From Azonexus sp. (lineage in GTDB: Bacteria > Pseudomonadota > Gammaproteobacteria > Burkholderiales > Rhodocyclaceae): 5,338 nt of DNA. The position numbers were made by a program, and so were the translations under genes. The notes below the pieces were generated by a model that did not search any database, had not been told where the DNA came from, and worked only from the letters and a program-made list of their open reading frames with translations. Positions 1-5,338 of this stretch are shown in pieces. The stretch is from NCBI GenBank assembly GCA_030697085.1, contig JAUYQT010000702.1, positions 1 through 5,338 on the forward strand, in the 5' to 3' direction. The stretch's first letter is position 1. The number at the start of each line of letters is the position of its first letter.

Positions 1-924
1 AGCCAGATTGACCGTTAATTTGCTCTCGGCCGGCAGGCTTTTCAGCAAGGTGTCGGCGGTGATGGCGTGAAAGCGGATGTCGCTGACCCGTTGCTCGAAA
101 GGGCTGCGTTGCAACCATTGCGGTAGCCAACGGGGGCGGGCGGCGGCACCGATCTGTTGGCGGACGTGGGCGAACATCCGCATCTCGCGCAGGAAAGTTG
201 AATTGAAGGCCAGTTCGCGCAGGCGCAGTTTGATGTCCTGGGCGGAATCCGGTGTTGCGTCGTAACGCAGCGGGGTGAGCAGAACGAGCAGGGTGTCAGC
301 AGTGGTGCACTCGTAAAAGAGCGGAAAAACGGCGGGGTTGGCGCTGTAGCCGCCGTCCCAGTAGGGCTCGCCATCAATCATGATGGAACGATGGATGGTC
401 GGCAGGCAGGCCGAGGCGAGCAGGGTGTCGACCGATAGCTCGGCATTGTGAAAGAGGCGCAGCTTGCCTGAGTTGGCATGCGTTGCGGCGATGAACAGCT
501 TGACCGGACAGGTGCGGCGCAGGGCGGCAAAGTCGATTTGCGCGGCAATGATGTCGCGTAGCGGGTTGAGGTCGAAGGGGTTGAGCTGTTCCGGCGACAG
601 GTAGTCGGTCCACTGCAGCATCAGCTTCATGGCCGGTGCCATGCTGGCGGCGGCATTGCCCGATTGGTCGAAGGGTGAGCTTTCCGCCACCGCGGTCCAG
701 AAGCGGGCTAGGGCGGCGCGGGCCCCGGCGCGGCCATCGGTCATCAGACCCTGGGCCAGACAGACGGCATTCATCGCCCCGGCGCTGGTGCCGCTGACGC
801 CTTCAAAGTCCAGGTGCTCATCTTCAAGCAAGGCGTCGAGCACGCCCCAGGTAAAGGCGCCATGAGCGCCGCCGCCTTGCAGGGCAAGGTTGAGTGTGAC
901 GGGATTGTTGGCTTGGGCTGGCAT
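1..924 (-). CDS. Patatin-like phospholipase family protein, C-terminus cut by window edge
   Basis: The minus strand is open from an ATG at 924 to the left edge, giving 308 residues with no stop. Family hallmarks are intact: an oxyanion-hole glycine loop QGGGAHGAF (residues 16-24), a nucleophile elbow GTSAG (45-49, Ser47) and a DGG motif (190-192, Asp190). Ser47 and Asp190 would form the Ser-Asp catalytic dyad of patatin-type lipid acyl hydrolases, which release fatty acids from phospholipids or other acyl esters. The true substrate cannot be read from sequence. No signal peptide is visible, since the N-terminus MPAQANNPVTLNLALQ leads straight into the glycine loop, so a cytoplasmic or membrane-peripheral enzyme is inferred. 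Bacterial members of this type are often only slightly longer than what is seen, so probably little is missing. An AAGGG (936-940) lies 11 bases before the start, a slightly long ribosome-binding spacing. It follows rpiA on the same strand after 178 bp, with a hairpin between, so it is probably a separate transcript. Confidence 0.9.
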   Translation of the reverse strand, partial: MPAQANNPVTLNLALQGGGAHGAFTWGVLDALLEDEHLDFEGVSGTSAGAMNAVCLAQGLMTDGRAGARAALARFWTAVAESSPFDQSGNAAASMAPAMKLMLQWTDYLSPEQLNPFDLNPLRDIIAAQIDFAALRRTCPVKLFIAATHANSGKLRLFHNAELSVDTLLASACLPTIHRSIMIDGEPYWDGGYSANPAVFPLFYECTTADTLLVLLTPLRYDATPDSAQDIKLRLRELAFNSTFLREMRMFAHVRQQIGAAARPRWLPQWLQRSPFEQRVSDIRFHAITADTLLKSLPAESKLTVNLA

Positions 925-940
925 GCTGCGGTCGACCCTT

Positions 941-960
941 AAAAAAGCGAAAAAAAGCGA
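941..960. repeat. Tandem decamer AAAAAAGCGA x2 (phased A-tracts)
   Basis: Two perfect copies of AAAAAAGCGA stand head to tail, giving A-runs of 6 and 7 bases about 10 bp apart, close to one helical turn. They lie 17-36 bp upstream of the phospholipase start and read as T-runs on that gene's coding strand. Helically phased A-tracts are known to bend DNA, so a local curve in the 5' region is likely; a regulatory role is only inferred. A chance slippage duplication is equally possible. Confidence 0.5.
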
Positions 961-1057
961 AGGTGCGCTGAGGCGGCTGCGGGGCTCAAGTCGTCAAGCG
1001 GGTGAGCGTCTGTTTACGCGATGCGCTTGTTCGTTGTATGCCAGAATAATATCCCCA

Positions 1058-1083
1058 AGGGCTTTTGAATAGTCAAAAGCCCT
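1058..1083 (-). terminator. Perfect hairpin after rpiA, putative 3' end or terminator
   Basis: AGGGCTTTTGA (1058-1068) and TCAAAAGCCCT (1073-1083) form a perfect 11-bp stem with a 4-base loop, starting 19 bases after the rpiA stop codon. On the minus strand the stem is followed by TTGGGGATATTATT, which is not a clean T-tract. It is therefore not a textbook intrinsic terminator. It more likely protects the rpiA mRNA 3' end or acts as a weak terminator before the phospholipase gene. Confidence 0.55.
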
Positions 1084-1102
1084 GAGATGACAAGGTGATG
1101 AC

Positions 1103-1771
1103 TCAGAGAATGGTTTTGACCCCTTCGCTCGTGCCAAGCAGCAGCACATTGGCCGGGCGTACGGCGAACAGGCCATTGGTGAGGACGCCAGTGATCTGGT
1201 TGATTTGCGCTTCCAGACCCTTGGGATCGGTAATGCTGAGGCCGTGCACATCGAGAATGAGGTTGCCGTTGTCGGTGATGAAACCGGCACGTTCCTGCGG
1301 TCGACCGCCTAATTTGACCAATTCTCGCGCGACGTGGGCGCGGGCCATCGGGATGACTTCGACCGGCAACGGGAATTTGCCCATCGTGTCGACGAGCTTG
1401 GAGCCGTCGGCGATGCAGACGAAGGTGGTAGCGACGGCGGCGACGATTTTTTCCCGCGTCAGTGCGCCGCCGCCCCCTTTGATCATATTCAGCCCGGCAT
1501 CAATTTCATCGGCACCATCGACGTAAACGGGAATGTGCTCGACTTCATTAAGATCGAAAACGGTGATGCCGTGGCCTTCGAGGCGCTTTTTGGTTGCTTC
1601 CGAACTGGCGACGGCGCCGCGATATTGTGTCTTCAGCGGGGCCAGGGCATCGATGAAGAAATTGGCCGTCGAGCCGGTGCCCACGCCAATGATGCTGCCG
1701 GCCGGTGCGTGCTTGGCAACGTAGTCGGCTGCCGCCTGGGCAACCGCCTGCTTGAGTTCGTCCTGGGTCAT
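1103..1771 (-). CDS. rpiA: Ribose-5-phosphate isomerase A
   Basis: This 222-residue protein matches the usual RpiA length (219 in E. coli) and interconverts ribose 5-phosphate and ribulose 5-phosphate in the non-oxidative pentose phosphate pathway, in the cytoplasm. All family motifs are present in order: the phosphate-binding loop GTGSTANFF (31-39), SSEATKKRL (56-64), DGADE (85-89), [11 protein letters not shown] (98-108) and ADGSK (121-125). Asp85, Asp88, Lys98 and Glu107 correspond to the active-site residues Asp81, Asp84, Lys94 and Glu103 of the E. coli enzyme, with a constant offset of four, so an active enzyme is expected. The ATG at 1771 is supported by an AGGAG (complement of 1779-1783) seven bases upstream. 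The gene is divergent from the basic-protein gene at 1881 and probably monocistronic, with a hairpin shortly after its stop. Confidence 0.97.
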   Translation of the reverse strand: MTQDELKQAVAQAAADYVAKHAPAGSIIGVGTGSTANFFIDALAPLKTQYRGAVASSEATKKRLEGHGITVFDLNEVEHIPVYVDGADEIDAGLNMIKGGGGALTREKIVAAVATTFVCIADGSKLVDTMGKFPLPVEVIPMARAHVARELVKLGGRPQERAGFITDNGNLILDVHGLSITDPKGLEAQINQITGVLTNGLFAVRPANVLLLGTSEGVKTIL

Positions 1772-1799
1772 GGTGCTGCTCCTGAATGGGGTGGGGCGA

Positions 1800-1814
1800 A
1801 TTTTAACCTGTCAA
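1800..1814 (-). promoter_or_regulatory. Possible rpiA promoter elements
   Basis: Read on the minus strand, a perfect TTGACA (1814-1809) is followed after only 3 bases by TAAAAT (1805-1800), which matches the -10 consensus at 5 of 6 positions. The two cannot work together as -35 and -10 at that spacing. The TAAAAT alone is a reasonable -10 and would place a start site near 1793, giving a short leader of about 20 bases before rpiA. This is a weak call from motif inspection only. Confidence 0.3.
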
Positions 1815-1825
1815 AAAAATTTAAC

Positions 1826-1852
1826 TTTACGGTGCTGGTAAATCGCTAAACT
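1826..1852 (+). promoter_or_regulatory. Weak candidate promoter for the basic-protein gene
   Basis: TTTACG (1826-1831) and TAAACT (1847-1852) each match the sigma-70 consensus at 4 of 6 positions, with a short 15-base spacer. They lie in the AT-rich part of the divergent rpiA intergenic region, about 30 bp before the gene at 1881. The region must hold a rightward promoter somewhere, but this exact placement is uncertain. Confidence 0.2.
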
Positions 1853-1880
1853 CTTCATACTGTTTTATAGGGAGAAAATA

Positions 1881-2486
1881 ATGACCAATCAGAAAAAAGC
1901 AGCCCCTGCTGCCAAGCCCGTCGCCGCCGCCAAGCCGCCAAAGAAATTGATCCCAAGGACCGCGCCGAAGCTGGAGGTGGCCGCTGAGTCAAGCGTCGTT
2001 GAAGTGCCGCCGGAGGTGGCTCCCGACGTGGCGACCCCGGCCGTTGTCGTTGCTGAAGCGGTGTTGCCGGCGACCGCTGCGGCAACCAGAAGGGCGCGCC
2101 CGGCCCGTAAGCCGAGCAAGGAGGATGAAGTGGTCGCCAAGCATCAGAAGGTGTTGGCCGATGCATTGGTGATGGCGCAGGCCATTAATTACGACCAGCC
2201 CCAGGTAATGCGGCCACTGGCCGACAAGGCCAAGAAGGCAGCCAAGCCGGCAAAGCCGCCCAAGGCCAAAAAGCCCAAACTGGTTCGTGACAGCTATGCC
2301 ATGCCGGAGGCTGAATACGGGCAAATTGGCGAGCTCAAGAAGCGTCTGCTGGCAATGGATAGTCCGGTCAAAAAGAGCGAACTGTTGCGCGGCGGTATTG
2401 CGGCGCTGAGTGCGCTAAGCGACGTTGAGCTTAAGGCCATGATGGACCGTGTCGAGCGGATAAAGACCGGGCGTCCGGCAAAATAG
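1881..2486 (+). CDS. Histone H1-like Lys/Ala/Pro-rich protein with C-terminal ribbon-helix-helix-like domain
   Basis: This 201-residue protein has two parts. Residues 1-133 are low complexity: basic Lys/Ala/Pro stretches at 5-30, 70-80 and 116-133 flank an acidic-hydrophobic Val/Ala/Glu/Pro segment (31-69) and a short predicted helix (81-102). Such tails resemble bacterial H1-like nucleoid proteins. Residues 134-198 look folded. A strand-like KLVRDSYAMP (133-142), a helix (143-159), a turn and a second helix beginning KKSELLR (164-170) match the strand-helix-helix order and the helix-2 signature of ribbon-helix-helix DNA-binding proteins. A further helix (181-194) precedes a C-terminal KTGRPAK, where GRP is reminiscent of an AT-hook core. 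DNA binding is therefore inferred, and no specific function is known to me. No signal peptide or membrane segment is present. The ATG has a GGGAG (1870-1874) six bases upstream. It lies just before the Pho box of pstS but appears to be a separate unit. Confidence 0.8.
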   Translation: MTNQKKAAPAAKPVAAAKPPKKLIPRTAPKLEVAAESSVVEVPPEVAPDVATPAVVVAEAVLPATAAATRRARPARKPSKEDEVVAKHQKVLADALVMAQAINYDQPQVMRPLADKAKKAAKPAKPPKAKKPKLVRDSYAMPEAEYGQIGELKKRLLAMDSPVKKSELLRGGIAALSALSDVELKAMMDRVERIKTGRPAK

Positions 2487-2495
2487 GCGGTTATT

Positions 2496-2533
2496 CGCTT
2501 TGTGACAGTCTGTCATCTGGCTGTCACAAAGCG
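2496..2533. repeat. Perfect 13-bp inverted repeat overlapping the pstS Pho box
   Basis: CGCTTTGTGACAG (2496-2508) and CTGTCACAAAGCG (2521-2533) are exact reverse complements separated by 12 bases. The right arm contains the second Pho box half-site (CTGTCAC), and the left arm carries the same heptamer on the minus strand. In RNA from the upstream gene, whose stop is 9 bases before the left arm, it would form a stable hairpin and could act as a 3' end, although no T-run follows. It may serve both as operator and as transcript-end structure. Confidence 0.8.
2510..2527 (+). promoter_or_regulatory. Pho box (PhoB binding site) of the pst operon
   Basis: CTGTCATCTGGCTGTCAC contains two direct CTGTCA(T/C) heptamers 11 bp apart, the exact architecture of the PhoB operator consensus CTGTCAT-N4-CTGTCAY. 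It ends 55 bp before the pstS start and would replace the -35 element. PhoB, phosphorylated by PhoR during phosphate starvation, is expected to bind here and activate pstSCA transcription. Confidence 0.9.
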
Positions 2534-2537
2534 CGGG

Positions 2538-2543
2538 TAATCT
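2538..2543 (+). promoter_or_regulatory. Candidate -10 element of the pstS promoter
   Basis: TAATCT begins 10 bases after the Pho box ends, the spacing typical of PhoB-activated promoters. It matches the -10 consensus at only 3 of 6 positions, as expected for an activator-dependent promoter. It predicts a transcription start near 2550 and a leader of about 30 bases. The assignment rests mainly on spacing. Confidence 0.45.
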
Positions 2544-2582
2544 GTACATCGTTGTCTAACCCAACTTTGTTCAGGAGCACCC

Positions 2583-3584
2583 ATGATTAAAAAATCCACC
2601 CTCGTTCCATTTATGGCTGCGGCCGCTGTTGCGCTCTTTGGTGCCCAGGCTGCTCACGCCGATATCGTCAAGGTTGATGGTTCTTCGACGGTTTATCCGA
2701 TCACCGAAGCGGTGGCCGAAGAGTTCCAGAAAGCCAAGAAAAACGCCATCAAGGTCACCGTCGGTATTTCCGGCACGGGCGGTGGTTTCAAGAAATTCTG
2801 CCGCGGCGAAACCGATTTCTCCAATGCCTCACGCCCGATTACGGCCAAGGAAATGGAAGACTGCAAGGCTGCTGGCGTTGCTTACATCGAAATGCCGGTT
2901 GCCTACGACGCGCTGACCGTCGTCATCAACCCGAAGAACACCTTCCTCAAGCAAGCCACTGTGGCTGAACTGAAGACCCTGTGGGAGCCGGCAGCCCAGG
3001 GCAAGGTCATGAAGTGGAACCAGGTCAACCCGGCCTGGCCTGATGCCCCGGTCAAATTGTTCGGCGCTGGCGCTGATTCCGGCACCTTTGAATACTTCAC
3101 CGAAGCTATCGTCGGCAAGGCCAAATCCTCACGCGGCGACTACACCGCCTCGGAAGACGACAATGTCTTGGTCCAGGGTGTTTCCCGCGACGTTAACGGG
3201 ATCGGTTATTTCGGTTATGCCTACTACGCCGAGAACATGGCTCGCCTGAGGGGCCTGCCGATCGTTAATCCTGTAACCGGCAAGGCTGTCGAGCCGTCGG
3301 CGGCCAATGTCGAGAACGGCACCTATGCTCCGCTCTCCCGCCCGATCTTTGTGTACGTCAAGCAGAAGTCCCTGGAAAAGCCGGAAGTGCGTGAGTTTCT
3401 TGAGTTCTACATGAAGAACGCCGAGAAGCTGGTGCGTGAAGTCAAATATGTGCCGCTACCGAAGGCTGCCTACGAAGGTAACCTGAAGCACGTCAAGGAC
3501 AACAAGATCGGTACCGTGTTTGGTGGCAAGAACGAAATCGGTATCACCATCGAAGATCTGATGAAACGCGAAGCCAAGATGTAA
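2583..3584 (+). CDS. pstS: Periplasmic phosphate-binding protein of the Pst ABC transporter
   Basis: This 333-residue protein is the high-affinity phosphate receptor that delivers inorganic phosphate to the PstC-PstA channel. Residues 1-26 form a Sec signal peptide: Lys3-Lys4, a hydrophobic core, and cleavage predicted after AHA, leaving a mature N-terminus [13 protein letters not shown]. No lipobox is present, so a soluble periplasmic protein is expected. Ligand-binding motifs of the family are visible: DGSSTVYP (32-39), [12 protein letters not shown] (61-72), [11 protein letters not shown] (76-86) and ADSGTFEYF (164-172). The mature chain has only two cysteines (Cys73, Cys94), which could form a disulfide. 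Length fits the roughly 330-residue PstS subgroup. The ATG is supported by AGGAG (2573-2577) five bases upstream. It is the first gene of the operon, downstream of a Pho box, and is followed by a strong terminator before pstC, consistent with the high output a binding protein needs. Confidence 0.97.
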   Translation: MIKKSTLVPFMAAAAVALFGAQAAHADIVKVDGSSTVYPITEAVAEEFQKAKKNAIKVTVGISGTGGGFKKFCRGETDFSNASRPITAKEMEDCKAAGVAYIEMPVAYDALTVVINPKNTFLKQATVAELKTLWEPAAQGKVMKWNQVNPAWPDAPVKLFGAGADSGTFEYFTEAIVGKAKSSRGDYTASEDDNVLVQGVSRDVNGIGYFGYAYYAENMARLRGLPIVNPVTGKAVEPSAANVENGTYAPLSRPIFVYVKQKSLEKPEVREFLEFYMKNAEKLVREVKYVPLPKAAYEGNLKHVKDNKIGTVFGGKNEIGITIEDLMKREAKM

Positions 3585-3591
3585 ACTACGC

Positions 3592-3611
3592 ACGGGCGGT
3601 TCGCTGCCCGT
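3592..3611 (+). other. Small hairpin in the pstS-pstC spacer
   Basis: ACGGGC (3592-3597) pairs with GCCCGT (3606-3611) around an 8-base loop, immediately after the pstS stop and just before the larger terminator stem. It may add stability to the pstS mRNA 3' end. At six base pairs, it is a modest structure that could be chance. Confidence 0.4.
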
Positions 3612-3615
3612 CGCG

Positions 3616-3647
3616 AAAAGTCCGGCCCTTCATGGGCCGGACTTTTT
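3616..3647 (+). terminator. Intrinsic terminator or attenuator between pstS and pstC
   Basis: AAAAGTCCGGCCC (3616-3628) and GGGCCGGACTTTT (3634-3646) form a perfect 13-bp stem with a 5-base loop TTCAT, ending in a T5 run (3643-3647). This is a textbook Rho-independent terminator, 32 bases after the pstS stop. Because pstC starts only 20 bases later with no visible promoter of its own, partial read-through is inferred. This would leave abundant pstS message and less of the membrane genes. Confidence 0.88.
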
Positions 3648-3652
3648 ATCCG

Positions 3653-3658
3653 AAAGGG
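3653..3658 (+). promoter_or_regulatory. Ribosome-binding site deciding a GTG start for pstC
   Basis: AAAGGG lies 8 bases before GTG at 3667 but 20 bases before the next in-frame ATG at 3679. This spacing favours the GTG and an N-terminus of MSYVMSS. It sits just after the terminator T-run, so folding of the terminator should not occlude it. Confidence 0.6.
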
Positions 3659-3666
3659 TTCTTCAA

Positions 3667-4614
3667 GTGAGTTACGTCATGTCCTCCCCGAATGCTTCAG
3701 ATCTACACCAGGTAAGCGACCGTCTGGCCAAAAAGGCTATGCGGCATGTCAGCGAACGCTTCATCGAGATGCTTTTGTTCGCTGCCGCCACCGTGTCAGT
3801 ATTGACTACCGTCGGTATTGTTTATGTCCTCGTTTCCGAGTCGTACCATTTTTTCCAGGTCGTCAGCATTGTCGATTTTCTAACCGACAATCAATGGACG
3901 CCGCTATTTGATGACGCCCACTACGGCATCATGGTGCTGATCTCCGGCACCCTGGTTTCATCCGGTGTTGCGCTGCTCGTCGCTATTCCGATGGGAACGA
4001 TCATCGCCATCTACCTCTCCGAATTTGCCAATCCGAAAGTGCGCGAAATCGCCAAGCCGGTACTTGAACTGCTCGGCGGCATCCCGACCATCGTCTTCGG
4101 CTACTTTGCGCTGTTGATCGTGACGCCGCTGCTGCAAAAGATTTTCCCGGAACTGCCGGGCTTTTCGCTGCTTTCGGCCGGCTTGGTGATGGGCGTCATG
4201 ATCGTGCCTTACATCGCTTCATTGTCCGAAGATGCCATGCGCGCCGTGCCGATGAGCATGCGCGAAGGCTCCTACGCGATGGGCGCGACCAAGCTCTATA
4301 CCGCAATCCACGTGGTCGTGCCGGCCGCAGTCTCCGGTCTCGCCGCATCTTATATTCTGGGTATTTCCCGCGCTGTCGGCGAAACGATGATTCTCGCCGT
4401 GGCTGCCGGTATGCAACCGAATCTGACCTGGAACCCGATGGAGCCGGCTGCCACCATCACTTCCTACATCGTGCAGGTAGCGCTCGGCGACTTGCCGCAC
4501 GGCTCCATCGGTTATCAAACCATCTTTGCCGCAGGCCTGACCCTGCTGCTGATTACACTCGCCTTCAATATCGCAGGCCAGTGGTTGCGCCGTCGCTTCC
4601 GTGAGGCTTACTAA
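3667..4614 (+). CDS. pstC: Phosphate ABC transporter permease PstC
   Basis: This 315-residue inner-membrane protein forms, with PstA, the channel through which PstS-delivered phosphate enters the cytoplasm. The length matches E. coli PstC (319). After a polar cytoplasmic N-terminus (1-30), six membrane segments can be picked out near residues 33-57, 87-117, 132-153, 165-187, 215-243 and 283-306. A periplasmic stretch (58-86) follows the first one. The cytoplasmic EAA loop that contacts the PstB ATPase is clear: REGSYAMGATKL (199-210) continuing to Pro219. LLGGIPTIVFGYFAL (135-149) and GISRAVGETMIL (232-243) are also typical of PstC. The GTG start at 3667 is chosen because of its ribosome-binding site; an ATG four codons further in is the alternative. 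It follows pstS after 82 bp containing a terminator and is followed by pstA after one base, so pstC and pstA are surely co-transcribed. Confidence 0.96.
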   Translation: MSYVMSSPNASDLHQVSDRLAKKAMRHVSERFIEMLLFAAATVSVLTTVGIVYVLVSESYHFFQVVSIVDFLTDNQWTPLFDDAHYGIMVLISGTLVSSGVALLVAIPMGTIIAIYLSEFANPKVREIAKPVLELLGGIPTIVFGYFALLIVTPLLQKIFPELPGFSLLSAGLVMGVMIVPYIASLSEDAMRAVPMSMREGSYAMGATKLYTAIHVVVPAAVSGLAASYILGISRAVGETMILAVAAGMQPNLTWNPMEPAATITSYIVQVALGDLPHGSIGYQTIFAAGLTLLLITLAFNIAGQWLRRRFREAY

Positions 4615-4615
4615 T

Positions 4616-5338
4616 ATGCAAACTTTAACGACTGAACAAATCCGCAAGCTGATTGCGCGCGGCAAGATGAAGGACACCCTGTTTCAGGCGGTCGGCATCC
4701 TGTGCCTTGGGGTCGCCTTGCTGGTGATATTCCTGCTGGTCGGCGACATGCTGATGCGTGGTATCGACCGCCTGAGCCTGGATTTCTTCACCAACTTCGC
4801 GTCGCGCCGCGCCGGGCAGTCCGGCATTCTCTCGGCCTGGGTCGGCACCATTCTAGTGATGTTCGTGACTGCCCTGGCTGCTGTGCCGCTCGGTGTCGCC
4901 GCCGGCATCTATCTTGAGGAATACGCCAAGCGTAACTGGGTGACCGACATCATCGAGATCAACATCACCAATCTGGCAGCGGTGCCCTCGATTGTTTATG
5001 GCTTGCTCGCTCTCGGCATCTTTGTTTACGCCTTCGGCTTCGGGCAGAGCATTCTCTCTGCCGGTCTGACGCTGGCCCTGCTCATTCTGCCCATCGTCAT
5101 CGTCTCGACCCGGGAAGCCATTCGCGCTATCCCGGCGATGATCCGCGAAGGCTCGATGGCGGTCGGCGCCACCCGCTGGCAAACCTGCCGCTACCACATC
5201 ATTCCCTATGCCATGCCCGGCATCCTGACTGGCGTGATTATCGGCCTGGCCCGCGCTATCGGCGAAACGGCACCGATCATCACCATTGGCGCGCTGACTT
5301 TCATCGCCTTCCTGCCGCCGGTGCCCTTTACCACCGGT
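4616..5338 (+). CDS. pstA: Phosphate ABC transporter permease PstA, C-terminus cut by window edge
   Basis: The frame is open from ATG 4616 to the right edge, giving 241 codons. PstA proteins are usually about 280-300 residues, so the last segment is missing. This is the second channel subunit of the Pst transporter. A cytoplasmic N-terminus (1-20) is followed by membrane segments near 22-46, 72-99, 115-140, 146-165 and 200-232. The EAA loop that docks PstB is REGSMAVGATRW (177-188) running to Pro197. ITNLAAVPSIVYGLL (117-131) and GLARAIGETAPI (210-221) are family signatures parallel to those in PstC. The start lies one base after the pstC stop, with a GAGG (4603-4606) nine bases upstream inside the end of pstC, suggesting translational coupling. 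pstB and phoU are expected immediately downstream, outside the window. Confidence 0.95.
   Translation, partial: MQTLTTEQIRKLIARGKMKDTLFQAVGILCLGVALLVIFLLVGDMLMRGIDRLSLDFFTNFASRRAGQSGILSAWVGTILVMFVTALAAVPLGVAAGIYLEEYAKRNWVTDIIEINITNLAAVPSIVYGLLALGIFVYAFGFGQSILSAGLTLALLILPIVIVSTREAIRAIPAMIREGSMAVGATRWQTCRYHIIPYAMPGILTGVIIGLARAIGETAPIITIGALTFIAFLPPVPFTTG

Noticed and set aside
42..613. Two minus-strand open frames (42-377 and 374-613) in frames other than the phospholipase
   Set aside because: The phospholipase frame spans the same region without interruption and carries the catalytic motifs. These are out-of-frame shadows, not fragments of a broken gene.
1808..1814. CTGTCAA resembling a PhoB half-site upstream of the basic-protein gene
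   Set aside because: The position 11 bp downstream, where the second half-site should be, reads ATTTAAC and does not match. A single heptamer is not enough to call a Pho box.
1334..1849. 171-codon plus-strand open frame antisense to rpiA
   Set aside because: It lies almost entirely over the well-supported rpiA gene, and its composition reflects the complement of rpiA codons. It shows no recognisable motif.
1889..2324. Minus-strand open frames of 83 and 111 codons within the basic-protein gene
   Set aside because: They are complements of Ala/Lys/Pro-rich codons, which rarely create stops on the opposite strand. The plus-strand gene has a good ribosome-binding site and a folded C-terminal domain.
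4219..4677. 152-codon minus-strand open frame across the pstC-pstA junction
   Set aside because: It is antisense to two certain membrane-protein genes and has no family features.

Overview
This window looks like a chromosomal segment of a betaproteobacterium, most likely of the Rhodocyclales (Dechloromonas, Azonexus or a relative). That placement is an inference from moderately GC-rich coding sequence, the style of the Pst proteins and a Lys/Ala/Pro-rich basic protein of a kind common in Betaproteobacteria. No sequence search was possible. There are six protein genes, two of them cut by the window edges. No tRNA, rRNA, CRISPR array, insertion sequence or phage gene was seen.

Left third, minus strand: a patatin-like phospholipase gene runs off the left edge. 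Upstream of it on the same strand is rpiA (ribose-5-phosphate isomerase A), separated by a 178-bp gap. That gap holds a perfect 11-bp hairpin just after the rpiA stop and two phased A-tracts in front of the phospholipase. A 109-bp divergent intergenic region (1772-1880) separates rpiA from the rightward genes.

Centre, plus strand: a 201-residue protein has a low-complexity, histone H1-like body of Lys, Ala and Pro. Its C-terminal segment has the strand-helix-helix pattern of a ribbon-helix-helix DNA-binding fold. Its cellular role is not known to me.

Right half, plus strand: pstS, pstC and the first 241 codons of pstA form the start of a high-affinity phosphate ABC transporter operon. PstS captures phosphate in the periplasm. 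PstC and PstA form the inner-membrane channel. The ATPase gene pstB, and probably phoU, should lie beyond the right edge. A Pho box (CTGTCAT-N4-CTGTCAC) sits about 55 bp upstream of pstS with a plausible -10 ten bases later, so phosphate-starvation control through PhoB is well supported. The Pho box is partly embedded in a perfect 13-bp inverted repeat that supplies a third, opposed PhoB half-site. A strong intrinsic terminator lies between pstS and pstC and probably makes pstS mRNA more abundant than that of the membrane genes.

Most of the window is ordinary core genome. The items most worth a second look are the palindromic Pho box and the H1-like/ribbon-helix-helix protein beside it.
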